Of a stretch of 9,402 nucleotides of DNA, positions 1 to 6,858 are shown piece after piece (the stretch's first letter is position 1; each line of letters begins with the position of its first letter). The DNA is from Candidatus Nealsoniibacteriota bacterium (GTDB taxonomy: Bacteria; Patescibacteriota; Minisyncoccia; Minisyncoccales; MHMH01), in NCBI GenBank assembly GCA_016186525.1, contig JACPLM010000005.1, positions 1-9,402 on the forward strand, in the 5' to 3' direction. The notes under the pieces were generated by a model. The model saw only the letters and a program-made list of their open reading frames with translations. It made no database searches and had not been told where the DNA came from. Both the position numbers and the translations under genes were made by a program.

Positions 1-375
1 CGGCTCTCTATGATTTTCGGCCATCAATTCATCGGCCAGCTTGATGAAGAGACAAGAAAAGCCATTTTTGGCAATGTCGGCTCAATGATGTCTTTCAGGA
101 TAGGCCCAGAAGACGCTAAATATTTAATTACCGAGTTTGGCCCGGTTTTTGGAGAAGAGGACTTGGTTAATATTGATAACTACAATGCCGCTTTTCGGCT
201 TTTGATAAAAGGAGAAACCTCAAAGCCGTTTAATATCCTGACTTACCCGCCCTCGCAGGGCAATCCCGAAGTCGCCCGTTTGATTAAAGAATATTCGAGA
301 GTTAAATACGGCCGCGACCGCGCCAAGGTGGAAGAGGAGCTTTACCATAGGCTTCAAAAAAAGTCAGAGGTGTGA
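1..375 (+). CDS. Type IV secretion-type DNA-coupling ATPase (VirD4/TraD/DUF87-like), C-terminal part
   Basis: This is the last 124 residues of a gene that begins upstream of the window. The frame is open from base 1 (Arg-Leu-Ser before the first visible Met at base 10) and ends in TGA at 373-375. The fragment carries the segment QFIGQLDEETRKAIFGNVGS followed by a short strand (MMSFRIG). This is the layout seen near the end of the RecA-like motor domain in VirD4/TraD/HerA-type ATPases: a conserved Gln, then an invariant-looking FGN, then a strand and an acidic 'EDAKYL' helix. The 'NYNAAFRLLIKGETSKPFNILTYPP' stretch resembles the tail of ATPases that CPR genomes annotate as conjugative-transfer or DUF87 proteins. 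Walker A and B lie outside the window, so ATPase activity cannot be checked. The tail is lysine- and glutamate-rich and probably helical. The family call is recognition from memory; a HerA-like motor is the main alternative. Confidence 0.7.
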   Translation, partial: RLSMIFGHQFIGQLDEETRKAIFGNVGSMMSFRIGPEDAKYLITEFGPVFGEEDLVNIDNYNAAFRLLIKGETSKPFNILTYPPSQGNPEVARLIKEYSRVKYGRDRAKVEEELYHRLQKKSEV

Positions 376-409
376 TAAGATTAACAGATAATAATTAATT
401 TTAATCATC

Positions 410-877
410 ATGCCAATGCCGTGGAAAAGAGAATCGTCATTCATGCCCAAGCCCGTTCCATCACAGAAGCCGGCAAGCATGTTTGAGAGATTGGGGATAA
501 CAAGGCCAGCGCCGAAACAAGAGGCCAAGCCTCAAGTTAAACCTCAGCCCGAAACCGGTCCCTTTGGAAAAGAAGGATACAAGTCTTACGCACAGTTAAG
601 GGAAGCAGCCAGGAAGGCTCGTTTTGCGCCATTACCCGGCACTGGTCAATCGCTTGGCAAAGAAAAAAGAGTCGGGATTGAGAGAGAATTGGAGGCATAT
701 GGCAAGCGAGTCGGACAGGTTCACGGCATGTCAAAACAGGCTTTTACAGAACGTGTTTTGCCGCAGATTAAAAAGGACTTAAGCGCAATATATAGAAGAA
801 CTGGCAGCACAGAAAGCAAAGAATATAAGGATCTTGTCAGAAAAACGAAAGTTTGGGGCGAGGGTTTCCCGAAATAA
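410..877 (+). CDS. Hypothetical protein, proline-rich N-terminus and helical basic C-terminus
   Basis: I do not recognise this 155 aa protein. Residues 1-50 are rich in Pro, Lys and Gln (PMPW, PKPVPSQKP, RPAPKQEAKPQVKPQPETGP) and are probably disordered. Residues 55-155 are predicted mainly helical and basic, with a segment rich in charged residues (LREAARKARF, KEKRVGIERELEAYGKRVG) and a C-terminal part (VLPQIKKDLSAIYRRTGSTE, then KEYKDLVRKTKVWG) that looks like a small folded domain. There is no signal peptide, membrane segment or cysteine. The start at 410 is the first Met after the upstream stop; Met3 or Met12 are possible and no ribosome binding site decides between them. It follows the coupling-type ATPase by 34 bp and ends 7 bp before the preferred recO start, so it probably shares a transcript with one or both. 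An accessory role with the ATPase is only a guess from position. Confidence 0.7.
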   Translation: MPMPWKRESSFMPKPVPSQKPASMFERLGITRPAPKQEAKPQVKPQPETGPFGKEGYKSYAQLREAARKARFAPLPGTGQSLGKEKRVGIERELEAYGKRVGQVHGMSKQAFTERVLPQIKKDLSAIYRRTGSTESKEYKDLVRKTKVWGEGFPK

Positions 878-884
878 AAAAGCA

Positions 885-1520
885 ATGGCGGTTCATTACA
901 GGACTAAGGGGATTTTTTTGAAAAAAACTGATCGGGGCGAGGCAGATCAGTTTTTAACTGTTTATACTGAAGAATTCGGCAAAATGAGTATTTTAGGCAA
1001 GGCAATCAGGAAAGCCGCCTCAAAATTAAGGGGAGGAGCCGAACTTTTTTATTTATCGGAAATTGAATTCATCCAAGGCAAAAATCATAAAACCCTGACC
1101 GACGCCATTTTAATTGATAAGTTTAGGGGCATTAGGGAAGACTTAGATAAATTGCGCATTGCTCATCAAATCGCCGCAGTTCTCGATAAATTAGCAGTTA
1201 AAGAAGAAAAAGATGAAGAAATCTGGCAGCTCTTAAACGAAGTTTTAGGCAAAGTAAATGACTTAAGATTTAAGATTTATGATTTAAGATTGATGTACTA
1301 TTATTTTTTCTGGAGTCTTATATCTTTGCTTGGCTATAGGCCTCAAATTTCAGGATGCTCGCTTCAAGGAGAAAAAGTCAGTTGCGATATTATTAAGATT
1401 TTAAAAGTTATTTTTAAAAAAGATTGGCAGATATTATCGAGGTTGAAACTTGAGGCAGAACACATCAGCTTATTAAAAAATACCTCAGAATGGTATATTA
1501 TAAAAATACATGAGAAATAA
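885..1520 (+). CDS. recO: DNA repair protein RecO
   Basis: RecO is the RecFOR-pathway mediator that binds SSB and single-stranded DNA and helps RecR load RecA at gaps. The N-terminal OB-fold is clear: YRTKGIFLKKTDRGEADQFL, then TVYTEEFGKMSILGKAIRK and SKLRGGAELF, followed by the GK..KTLTDA strand at about residues 65-73. The rest is the helical RecO domain with the typical SLLGYRP motif just before the zinc-finger site. I place the start at ATG 885, because family members begin a few residues before the 'TKG' strand. An in-frame TTG at 834 would add 17 basic residues that overlap the preceding gene. The product is about 211 aa, somewhat short for the family. Two oddities: only two cysteines (158 and 167) remain where many RecO proteins have a four-cysteine ribbon, and residues 126-135 (DLRFKIYDLR) are encoded by a 7-bp tandem repeat. 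Its 3' end overlaps the next gene by 11 bp. Confidence 0.9.
   Translation: MAVHYRTKGIFLKKTDRGEADQFLTVYTEEFGKMSILGKAIRKAASKLRGGAELFYLSEIEFIQGKNHKTLTDAILIDKFRGIREDLDKLRIAHQIAAVLDKLAVKEEKDEEIWQLLNEVLGKVNDLRFKIYDLRLMYYYFFWSLISLLGYRPQISGCSLQGEKVSCDIIKILKVIFKKDWQILSRLKLEAEHISLLKNTSEWYIIKIHEK
1260..1287 (+). repeat. Tandem heptamer repeat (4 x 7 bp) inside recO
   Basis: Four consecutive 7-bp units fill this segment: GACTTAA, GATTTAA, GATTTAT, GATTTAA. A partial fifth (GATTGAT) follows. Because three units equal 21 nt, the coded peptide repeats with a 7-residue period (DLR, FKIY, DLR). The segment falls in the linker between helices of the RecO C-terminal domain, where the family tolerates length changes. 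The repeat is seen directly; its origin as an insertion is inferred. Confidence 0.8.
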
Positions 1521-3132
1521 GATTATTCTATCTATTATAATTTTAGCCGCTTTGGCCGGCATATTCGGTTTCTGGTATTACCAAAGAAATATCTATTCAA
1601 AGGAAGTTTTGAAATTGGAAATTTTAGGCCCGGATGAAGTCGATGTTTCGGAAGAAATAGAGTATGCCGTGAAGTATAAAAATAACGGCAATATCAGATT
1701 GGAAAAGCCGCGGCTTACTTTCGAATATCCGGAATATTCCATTGTAGAAAACGGGAAATTATTAAGGCAGGAGATTGTTTTAGAGGATATTTATCCTGGC
1801 CAATCAGACACCATTTATTTCAGGGGCAGATTAATGGGCAAGGCCGGAGACATTAAAAAGGCCAAGGCATGGTTGAGCTACGCCCCCAAGAATTTAAAAG
1901 CCCGCTATGAGTCGGAGACTTCTCATGCCGCAAAAATTAAATCAGTTCCTATCACTTTAGAGTTTGATTTGCCTTCAAAAATTGAATCTGGCGGAGAGAT
2001 AAGATTCAGATTGAATTATTTTTCCAATGCCGATTATCCGCTTTCTGATTTAGGCATTAGAATTGAGTATCCTCAAGATTTCGAATTTATGAGCTCTAAT
2101 CCTAAAACTTTAGGGGAGAATGAGTGGGAGGTTGGCCTTTTAAACAAGGCCGAAGGAGGCAGAATTGAAATAGTCGGAAATTTGAAGGGAGAGCTGGGGC
2201 AAGACAGAACATTCAAAGCCCAGCTGGGCGTTTGGCAGTCTGGATCTTTCGTTGTTTTAAAGGAATCCATAAGAGCAGTGCAAATCGTCACCCCTTCTTT
2301 GTATATCTCCCAGCAAATCAACAATAATCCGCAATATGTTGCCAGTCCGGGCGATACTTTGCACTATGAGGTTTTTTTCAGGAATATCGGGCAAGAGCCG
2401 TTTAATAATTTATTTTTAGTGGTAAGGCTTGAGGGAGAAGCTTTCGATTTTCAAACCCTCAAGGCTCCTATTGGAGATTTTGAGCCCGGCGATAATTCTA
2501 TAGTTTTTGATTGGCGCAGGCTTTCCGATCTGCGGTTTCTAGACGCTCAAAAAGAGGGAAAGGTAGAGTTTTGGGTTGATTTAAAGAAAAATTGGGCAAT
2601 GCAGGGCTCTCAAGATATGAATCCGGTTATCAGAAACAGGGTTTATCTTTCACAGGCCAATCAGGAATTTATTACCAAAGTTAACTCCAAATTAGAAATA
2701 ACCCAGCAGAGTTATTATCAAGATGAAGTTTTTGGCAATTCCGGCCCCATACCTCCAGAAGTCGGGAAGACCACAACCTATACCGTTGTTTGGCAGGCCA
2801 AGAATTATTACAATGATGTTAATAATGTACAGGTAAAAGCGGTTTTTGGCCAAGGAGTTAACTTGACCGGCAAGATATTTCCGGAAGATGCTGCATTGAC
2901 TTTTGATTCTAATTCCAGAGAGGTTGTCTGGAAGCTGGAAAACTTAGTTGCCGGCAAGGGAGTTTTAGGAGAAGGCCCTAATGTGGTTTTTCAGGTTGCA
3001 TTTACTCCTACTGCTTTACAGAAAGGCATGCCAGAGCTGATTGGCAAAGCCATTATCGCTGGCGAAGACCAATTTACCGGGCAAACAATAAAAACCGAAG
3101 CAGCGGCAATTAATATTGATTTATCTAAGTAA
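1510..3132 (+). CDS. Membrane-anchored extracytoplasmic protein with about four Ig-like domains
   Basis: This 540 aa protein has an N-terminal hydrophobic segment (about residues 5-24, IILSIIILAALAGIFGFWYY) preceded by Arg and Lys and with no cleavage-like or lipobox motif, so it is probably a signal anchor with the bulk outside the cell. The rest is beta-rich and contains no cysteine. About four related units can be seen, starting near residues 33, 145, 261 and 392. Each opens with a hydrophobic strand (LKLEILGP, ITLEFDLP, LYISQQI, LEITQQSYY), then a Pro/Gly or 'PGDT..Y.V.F.N.G' turn. This is the pattern of DUF11/CARDB-type Ig-like domains, which build stalks and adhesins on cell surfaces. 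The ATG overlaps the end of recO by 11 bp, and the next gene starts 3 bp after the stop, so translation is likely coupled. No enzyme motif is visible. A surface structural or attachment role is inferred, not shown. Confidence 0.85.
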   Translation: MRNKIILSIIILAALAGIFGFWYYQRNIYSKEVLKLEILGPDEVDVSEEIEYAVKYKNNGNIRLEKPRLTFEYPEYSIVENGKLLRQEIVLEDIYPGQSDTIYFRGRLMGKAGDIKKAKAWLSYAPKNLKARYESETSHAAKIKSVPITLEFDLPSKIESGGEIRFRLNYFSNADYPLSDLGIRIEYPQDFEFMSSNPKTLGENEWEVGLLNKAEGGRIEIVGNLKGELGQDRTFKAQLGVWQSGSFVVLKESIRAVQIVTPSLYISQQINNNPQYVASPGDTLHYEVFFRNIGQEPFNNLFLVVRLEGEAFDFQTLKAPIGDFEPGDNSIVFDWRRLSDLRFLDAQKEGKVEFWVDLKKNWAMQGSQDMNPVIRNRVYLSQANQEFITKVNSKLEITQQSYYQDEVFGNSGPIPPEVGKTTTYTVVWQAKNYYNDVNNVQVKAVFGQGVNLTGKIFPEDAALTFDSNSREVVWKLENLVAGKGVLGEGPNVVFQVAFTPTALQKGMPELIGKAIIAGEDQFTGQTIKTEAAAINIDLSK

Positions 3133-3135
3133 AAC

Positions 3136-4446
3136 ATGGAAGATCTAATGCAAAAAATAGTTTCTTTAGCCAAAAGGCGGGGATTTATTTTCCCTAATTC
3201 TGAAATCTATGGCGGATTTGGCTCTAGTTATGATTTTGGGCCACTGGGAGCAGAAATGAAAAATAATATTAAAAATGCCTGGAGGCGGGAAATGCTTCAA
3301 AGCCAGGATAATATCGTGGGGCTCGATTCCGCCATTATAATGAATCCAAAAATCTGGCAGGCGTCGGGCCATTTGTCGGCAGGATTTTCCGATGAACTGG
3401 TAGAATGTAAAAAATGCCACCACCGCTTCAGGAAAGATTTTTTAGAGAGAGATAAGTGCCCGGAGTGCGGCGGAGAGCTAACCGATTCCAAAAAGTTTAA
3501 TTTGATGATGAAAACATTTGTCGGCTCTTTAGAGGATGAAGCTGCCATGACTTTCCTGCGGGCGGAAACCTGCCAAGGCATTTATGTAAATTTTGACAAT
3601 ATTGTTAATTCTATGCGTTTGAAACTTCCTTTTGGCGTGGCCCAAATTGGCAAATCTTTCAGGAACGAAATCACCCCCAAAGATTTTATTTACAGAACCA
3701 GAGAATTCGAGCAAATGGAAATGCAGTGGTTTTGCGAGCCCAAAAGCGCTGACGAATATTTTGAATACTGGAAAGAACAAAGAATGAAGTGGTATTTAAA
3801 TCTCGGCGTCAAAAAAGATAATTTAAGGTTCAGAGAGGTTGCCAAAGAGGAATTGGCGCACTATGCCAAAAGAGCAGCAGATATTGAATACAAGTTTCCT
3901 TTCGGTTGGAAGGAGATTGAGGGCATTCATAATAGGGGGGACTGGGATTTATCTAATCATTCAAAATGTTCTGGCAAAGAACTAAAGTACGAGGGTTATT
4001 ATCCTTATATTATTGAAACTTCTGGCGGAGCCGACAGAGGATTTTTGGCATTTTTAATTGACGCTTATGAGGAAGTAAAAGGAGGAAGGACTGAAACCAC
4101 CGAAGCCGTAAAAGAAGTTGAAGTAATGTTAAAATTACACAGGTCTTTGGCGCCCGTTAAGGTTGCCATTCTTCCTTTGCTGAAAAATAAGCCGGAATTG
4201 GTTAAAAAAGCCAAAGAAGTTTACGAATTATTAAAGCCGCATTTTATCTGCCAATACGACGAAGCCGGCTCTATCGGCCGCAGGTACCGCAGGCAGGACG
4301 AAACCGGCACTTTATTTTGCCTGACAGTTGATTTCGACAGCTTGGAAAATAATGATTTAACCATCAGAGACAGAGATAGCATGAAGCAGGAAAGAGTGAA
4401 GATCGAAAATTTAGTCGATATTTTAAAAGAAAAATTAGAAAATTAA
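3136..4446 (+). CDS. glyQS: Glycine--tRNA ligase, single-chain class II (alpha2) type
   Basis: This enzyme charges tRNA-Gly with glycine in the cytoplasm. It is the homodimeric archaeal/eukaryotic/Thermus-like form, not the alpha2beta2 GlyQ+GlyS form. Visible elements in order are the N-terminal RRGFIFPNSEIYGG and FGPLGAEMKNNI; GLDSAIIMNPKIWQASGH; a zinc knuckle C91-x2-C94 and C108-x2-C111; class II motif 2 around FRNE (R176) with TREFEQMEMQ; motif 3 at GGADRGFLAFLIDAY (R301); and the anticodon-binding domain with SIGRRYRRQDETGT and the closing RDRDSMKQER. The length of 436 aa is normal for the compact form, and no key residue appears lost. Start choice is open: Met1 at 3136, or Met5 at 3148, which has a GGAAG sequence at 3138-3142 at suitable spacing. 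Its stop abuts the next start codon with no gap, so the two genes are surely co-transcribed. Confidence 0.96.
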   Translation: MEDLMQKIVSLAKRRGFIFPNSEIYGGFGSSYDFGPLGAEMKNNIKNAWRREMLQSQDNIVGLDSAIIMNPKIWQASGHLSAGFSDELVECKKCHHRFRKDFLERDKCPECGGELTDSKKFNLMMKTFVGSLEDEAAMTFLRAETCQGIYVNFDNIVNSMRLKLPFGVAQIGKSFRNEITPKDFIYRTREFEQMEMQWFCEPKSADEYFEYWKEQRMKWYLNLGVKKDNLRFREVAKEELAHYAKRAADIEYKFPFGWKEIEGIHNRGDWDLSNHSKCSGKELKYEGYYPYIIETSGGADRGFLAFLIDAYEEVKGGRTETTEAVKEVEVMLKLHRSLAPVKVAILPLLKNKPELVKKAKEVYELLKPHFICQYDEAGSIGRRYRRQDETGTLFCLTVDFDSLENNDLTIRDRDSMKQERVKIENLVDILKEKLEN

Positions 4447-5709
4447 ATGTTTCATAAAATTACTCTTAAAAATGGGCTGAGGATAATTACGGTGCCGCAA
4501 AAGAGCACAGAAGCTGTGACTGTTTTAGCATTAGTCGGAACGGGGTCAAAATATGAGAATAAGGAAATTAGCGGCATTTCTCATTTTTTAGAGCATATGT
4601 TTTTTAAGGGCACAAAAAAGAGGCCGAACAAACTGGATATTGCGGAAACATTAGATAAGGTTGGCGGAATTTATAACGCTTTTACTGGAGAGGATTATAC
4701 CGGGTACTTTGCTAAAGTGGCAGCTCCTCGCTTTGAACTTGCCTTGGATTGGGTTTCAGATATTTTTTTGAACAGCTTGCTTCCAGAAAAAGAAGTCGCA
4801 AAAGAAAAAGGCGTTATTACCGAAGAGATAAATATGATTTACGACAATCCCATGGCTCACGTCGGAGTTTTATGGAGCCGGCTTTTATACGGAGATCAGC
4901 CGGCTGGCTGGGATATTGCCGGCACTAAAGAGAGCGTAAGCCAGATGACCAGGCAAAAACTTTTTGATTATATGCAAAGCCAATATGTGGCTTCAAATGC
5001 CATTATTTGCGTGGCCGGGAAAATAAGCAATGGGAGAGCCGTAAATAAAATTAAAAAATATTTCTCCGGCATCCAGGAAGCTCCTTTCAAGCAAAAAGCA
5101 AAAGTAATAGAGCGCCAAACCCAGCCCGAATGCCTCCCTTATTTCAAAGAAACCGACCAAACCCACCTTTGTTTTGGTGCCAGGGGATATAATTTATTTC
5201 ATCCTAAAAGGTATGCCCAAGATATTTTAGGCATAATTTTAGGAGGAATGATGAGCTCGCGCCTTTTTATGGAAGTTAGGGACAATTTGGGGCTTGCTTA
5301 TTATATTAGAACCGAGGCCGATGCCAATCCAGACACGGGTTATTTGGTGACCCAAGCCGGCGTAGACAATAAAAATGCGGAAAAAGCCGTTTCTGTTATT
5401 TGGAAAGAATACAAGAAAATTGCCGAGAAGAAAGTTCCGGCAGATGAATTAAAAAAAGCCAAAGATTATATCACCGGGAAAATGGCTCTGCTTTTTGAAT
5501 CATCTGATGCCTTGGCTTCTTTTTACGGCAGTCAGGAGCTTTTGAAAAAAGAAATTTTAACACCGGAAGAAATTTATGCTAAAATTAATAAAGTATCGGC
5601 TGAAGATGTTTTAAGGGCAGCTAATGATATTTTCAAACCAGAAAAGATTAATTTGGCGCTAGTCGGCCCATTTAAAGATAAAAAATCATTTCAGAAAATA
5701 TTAAAATGA
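4447..5709 (+). CDS. M16 family zinc metallopeptidase (processing-peptidase-like)
   Basis: This is an M16B-type peptidase of 420 aa, the usual size for bacterial single-unit members related to mitochondrial processing peptidase beta and B. subtilis MlpA/YmxG. The inverted zinc motif HxxEH is intact (H46-F-L-E49-H50), and the third zinc ligand is E127 in VITEEINMIYDNP, 76 residues further on, as expected. The C-terminal half carries the partner motif SRLFMEVRDNLGLAYYI, with R272 and Y285 as the likely substrate-binding pair. All catalytic residues are therefore present. No signal peptide is visible, so it is probably cytoplasmic, although M16 proteins can act on exported or misfolded peptides. 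It starts directly after the glyQS stop (zero spacing) and its stop overlaps the next start (ATGA). The substrate is unknown; its position beside envelope genes is suggestive only. Confidence 0.94.
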   Translation: MFHKITLKNGLRIITVPQKSTEAVTVLALVGTGSKYENKEISGISHFLEHMFFKGTKKRPNKLDIAETLDKVGGIYNAFTGEDYTGYFAKVAAPRFELALDWVSDIFLNSLLPEKEVAKEKGVITEEINMIYDNPMAHVGVLWSRLLYGDQPAGWDIAGTKESVSQMTRQKLFDYMQSQYVASNAIICVAGKISNGRAVNKIKKYFSGIQEAPFKQKAKVIERQTQPECLPYFKETDQTHLCFGARGYNLFHPKRYAQDILGIILGGMMSSRLFMEVRDNLGLAYYIRTEADANPDTGYLVTQAGVDNKNAEKAVSVIWKEYKKIAEKKVPADELKKAKDYITGKMALLFESSDALASFYGSQELLKKEILTPEEIYAKINKVSAEDVLRAANDIFKPEKINLALVGPFKDKKSFQKILK

Positions 5710-6734
5710 GCGATCAATCTAAAATATTAGACATTTCTTGGGAAACAATTTTGAAAATAGCCATCAGCGGCGTAATTTTTTACATCCTTTACATCACTAG
5801 AGATATTTTGGTTTGGATTATTTTCGCTTTGATTATTTCTATTTTATTCAATCCAGCCATTGATTTTTTAAAGAGATTTATCCCAAGAGGATTGGCCGCA
5901 ATTTTTGTTTATGTGGCTATTTTCGGCGTTGTCGGCATATCCATTTATTTAATCGCCCCGATTTTCGTCGATGAAATAAATAAATTTTCCCAATCTTTCC
6001 CGACTTATTTCGAAAAGGTATCCCCGATTTTAACCGGTTTGGGCATTGAGGCCTTTGAGAGTTTTGAAAAATTCACTCTTGCCATAGAGAGCCAGCTTTC
6101 CAGCATTTCTTCAAGTATTTTTAGCGCTGTAGGAGCCATATTCGGCGGATTATTTTCCACCATTACAATCCTTTCTATGGCCCTTTTTCTTTCTTTAGAA
6201 GAACAAGGCATAGAAAAAATGATAAGAATCCTCAGCCCTAAAAGATACGAGGCCGTAGTTTTGAGCATTTTAGAAAAAAGCCAAAGGAAAGTTTCCGGAT
6301 GGTTTGGCGTAAAAATATTGGGCTCACTCTTTATCGGATTGCTTACTTTTTTAATTTGCTATGTTTTGAATATTGATTACGCAGTATCGTTCGGTCTGTT
6401 CGCCGGGATTTTAAATTTCATACCGATGATCGGCTCCATTATAGCCGGAGCCGTTATAGCGGTTATCGTTGCCGCCGACGCTTGGTTAAAGGCAGCTTTC
6501 TTTACGGCTGCTTTTATATTAATACAGCAGATTGAGGGAAGCATTTTAACGCCAGTTTTAATGAAAAAGTTTATCGGGCTGCCCCCGGTCTTAGTGCTTA
6601 TCGCCTTGCTGGTCGGGGCAAAATTATGGGGAATGATGGGAGCTTTATTGGCTATTCCTATGGCAGGAATTTTCTATGAATTTTTAAGGGATTTTTTGAA
6701 GAAGCGCAAAGAAGAAAAAGCCGTAGTATTATGA
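5706..6734 (+). CDS. AI-2E family (TqsA/PerM-like, DUF20) membrane transporter
   Basis: This 342 aa polytopic membrane protein belongs to the AI-2E transporter superfamily, whose members include E. coli TqsA and PerM and some Na+/H+ antiporters. Hydrophobic spans lie near residues 15-32, 34-52, 62-88, 135-165, 200-225 and 226-258, with more from 262 to 330. The soluble loop between about 90 and 135 (FVDEINKFSQSFPTYFEKVS) is typical. Diagnostic motifs are all present: ILNFIPMIGSIIAG, IQQIEGSILTPVLMKKFIGLP, and ALLVGAKLWGMMGALLAIPM, which is followed by a short basic tail. The substrate cannot be told from sequence, and quorum-signal export should not be assumed. Its start codon overlaps the M16 stop (ATGA), which implies coupled translation. 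It is the last gene of the run; no GC-rich hairpin terminator follows, only the repeat segment upstream of rsmI. Confidence 0.93.
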   Translation: MSDQSKILDISWETILKIAISGVIFYILYITRDILVWIIFALIISILFNPAIDFLKRFIPRGLAAIFVYVAIFGVVGISIYLIAPIFVDEINKFSQSFPTYFEKVSPILTGLGIEAFESFEKFTLAIESQLSSISSSIFSAVGAIFGGLFSTITILSMALFLSLEEQGIEKMIRILSPKRYEAVVLSILEKSQRKVSGWFGVKILGSLFIGLLTFLICYVLNIDYAVSFGLFAGILNFIPMIGSIIAGAVIAVIVAADAWLKAAFFTAAFILIQQIEGSILTPVLMKKFIGLPPVLVLIALLVGAKLWGMMGALLAIPMAGIFYEFLRDFLKKRKEEKAVVL

Positions 6735-6736
6735 AA

Positions 6737-6791
6737 TTTTCAATTATCAATTTTCAATTATCAATCAAGCGCGTTAATTTTCAATTTTCAA
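6737..6791 (+). repeat. Intergenic heptamer block, left (plus-oriented)
   Basis: Starting 3 bp after the AI-2E stop codon, the 14-mer TTTTCAATTATCAA occurs twice without a gap (6737-6750, 6751-6764), that is, four 7-bp units alternating TTTTCAA and TTATCAA. A 13-nt spacer containing GCGCG follows, then two more TTTTCAA units (6778-6784, 6785-6791). It cannot be coding in any useful frame and carries no clear promoter. Confidence 0.8.
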
Positions 6792-6811
6792 ACGGTTTAA
6801 GAATTTAGTCA

Positions 6812-6850
6812 TTGAAAATTCATTGGAAATTGGTTATTGGAAATTGTAAA
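6812..6850 (-). repeat. Intergenic heptamer block, right (minus-oriented)
   Basis: On the minus strand this reads TTTACAA, TTTCCAA, TAACCAA, TTTCCAA, then a 4-nt spacer TGAA, then TTTTCAA. It is therefore the same kind of repeat as the left block but in opposite orientation, so the two could fold into an imperfect long hairpin. The 10-mer AATTTTCAAT at 6776-6785 has its exact reverse complement at 6811-6820. The block ends 8 bp before the rsmI start codon. The 124-bp gap between the AI-2E gene and rsmI is almost entirely these two blocks, and I found no convincing promoter or ribosome binding site for rsmI in it. Confidence 0.8.
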
Positions 6851-6858
6851 TTTGATAC

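Noticed and set aside
379..406. GATTAA...TTAATC inverted repeat as a terminator after the ATPase gene
   Set aside because: The stem is 6 bp of mostly A/T with a 16-nt loop, too weak for an intrinsic terminator.
834..884. TTG start that would lengthen RecO by 17 residues
   Set aside because: The added residues are basic, overlap the preceding gene and precede the normal family N-terminus. ATG 885 fits better, although it lacks a clear ribosome binding site.
2073..2324. Minus-strand 83-codon open frame within the Ig-like protein gene
   Set aside because: Antisense shadow; the plus frame has continuous beta-domain structure across it.
3136..6734. glyQS, M16 peptidase and AI-2E protein as a new peptide processing-and-export system
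   Set aside because: Tight spacing shows co-transcription, but there is no precursor peptide gene, and each family is a common separate housekeeping or envelope gene. Operon position alone is not enough.
6735..6858. CRISPR-like array or tRNA in the intergenic repeats
   Set aside because: Units are 7 bp with no unique spacers of CRISPR length, and there is no cloverleaf.
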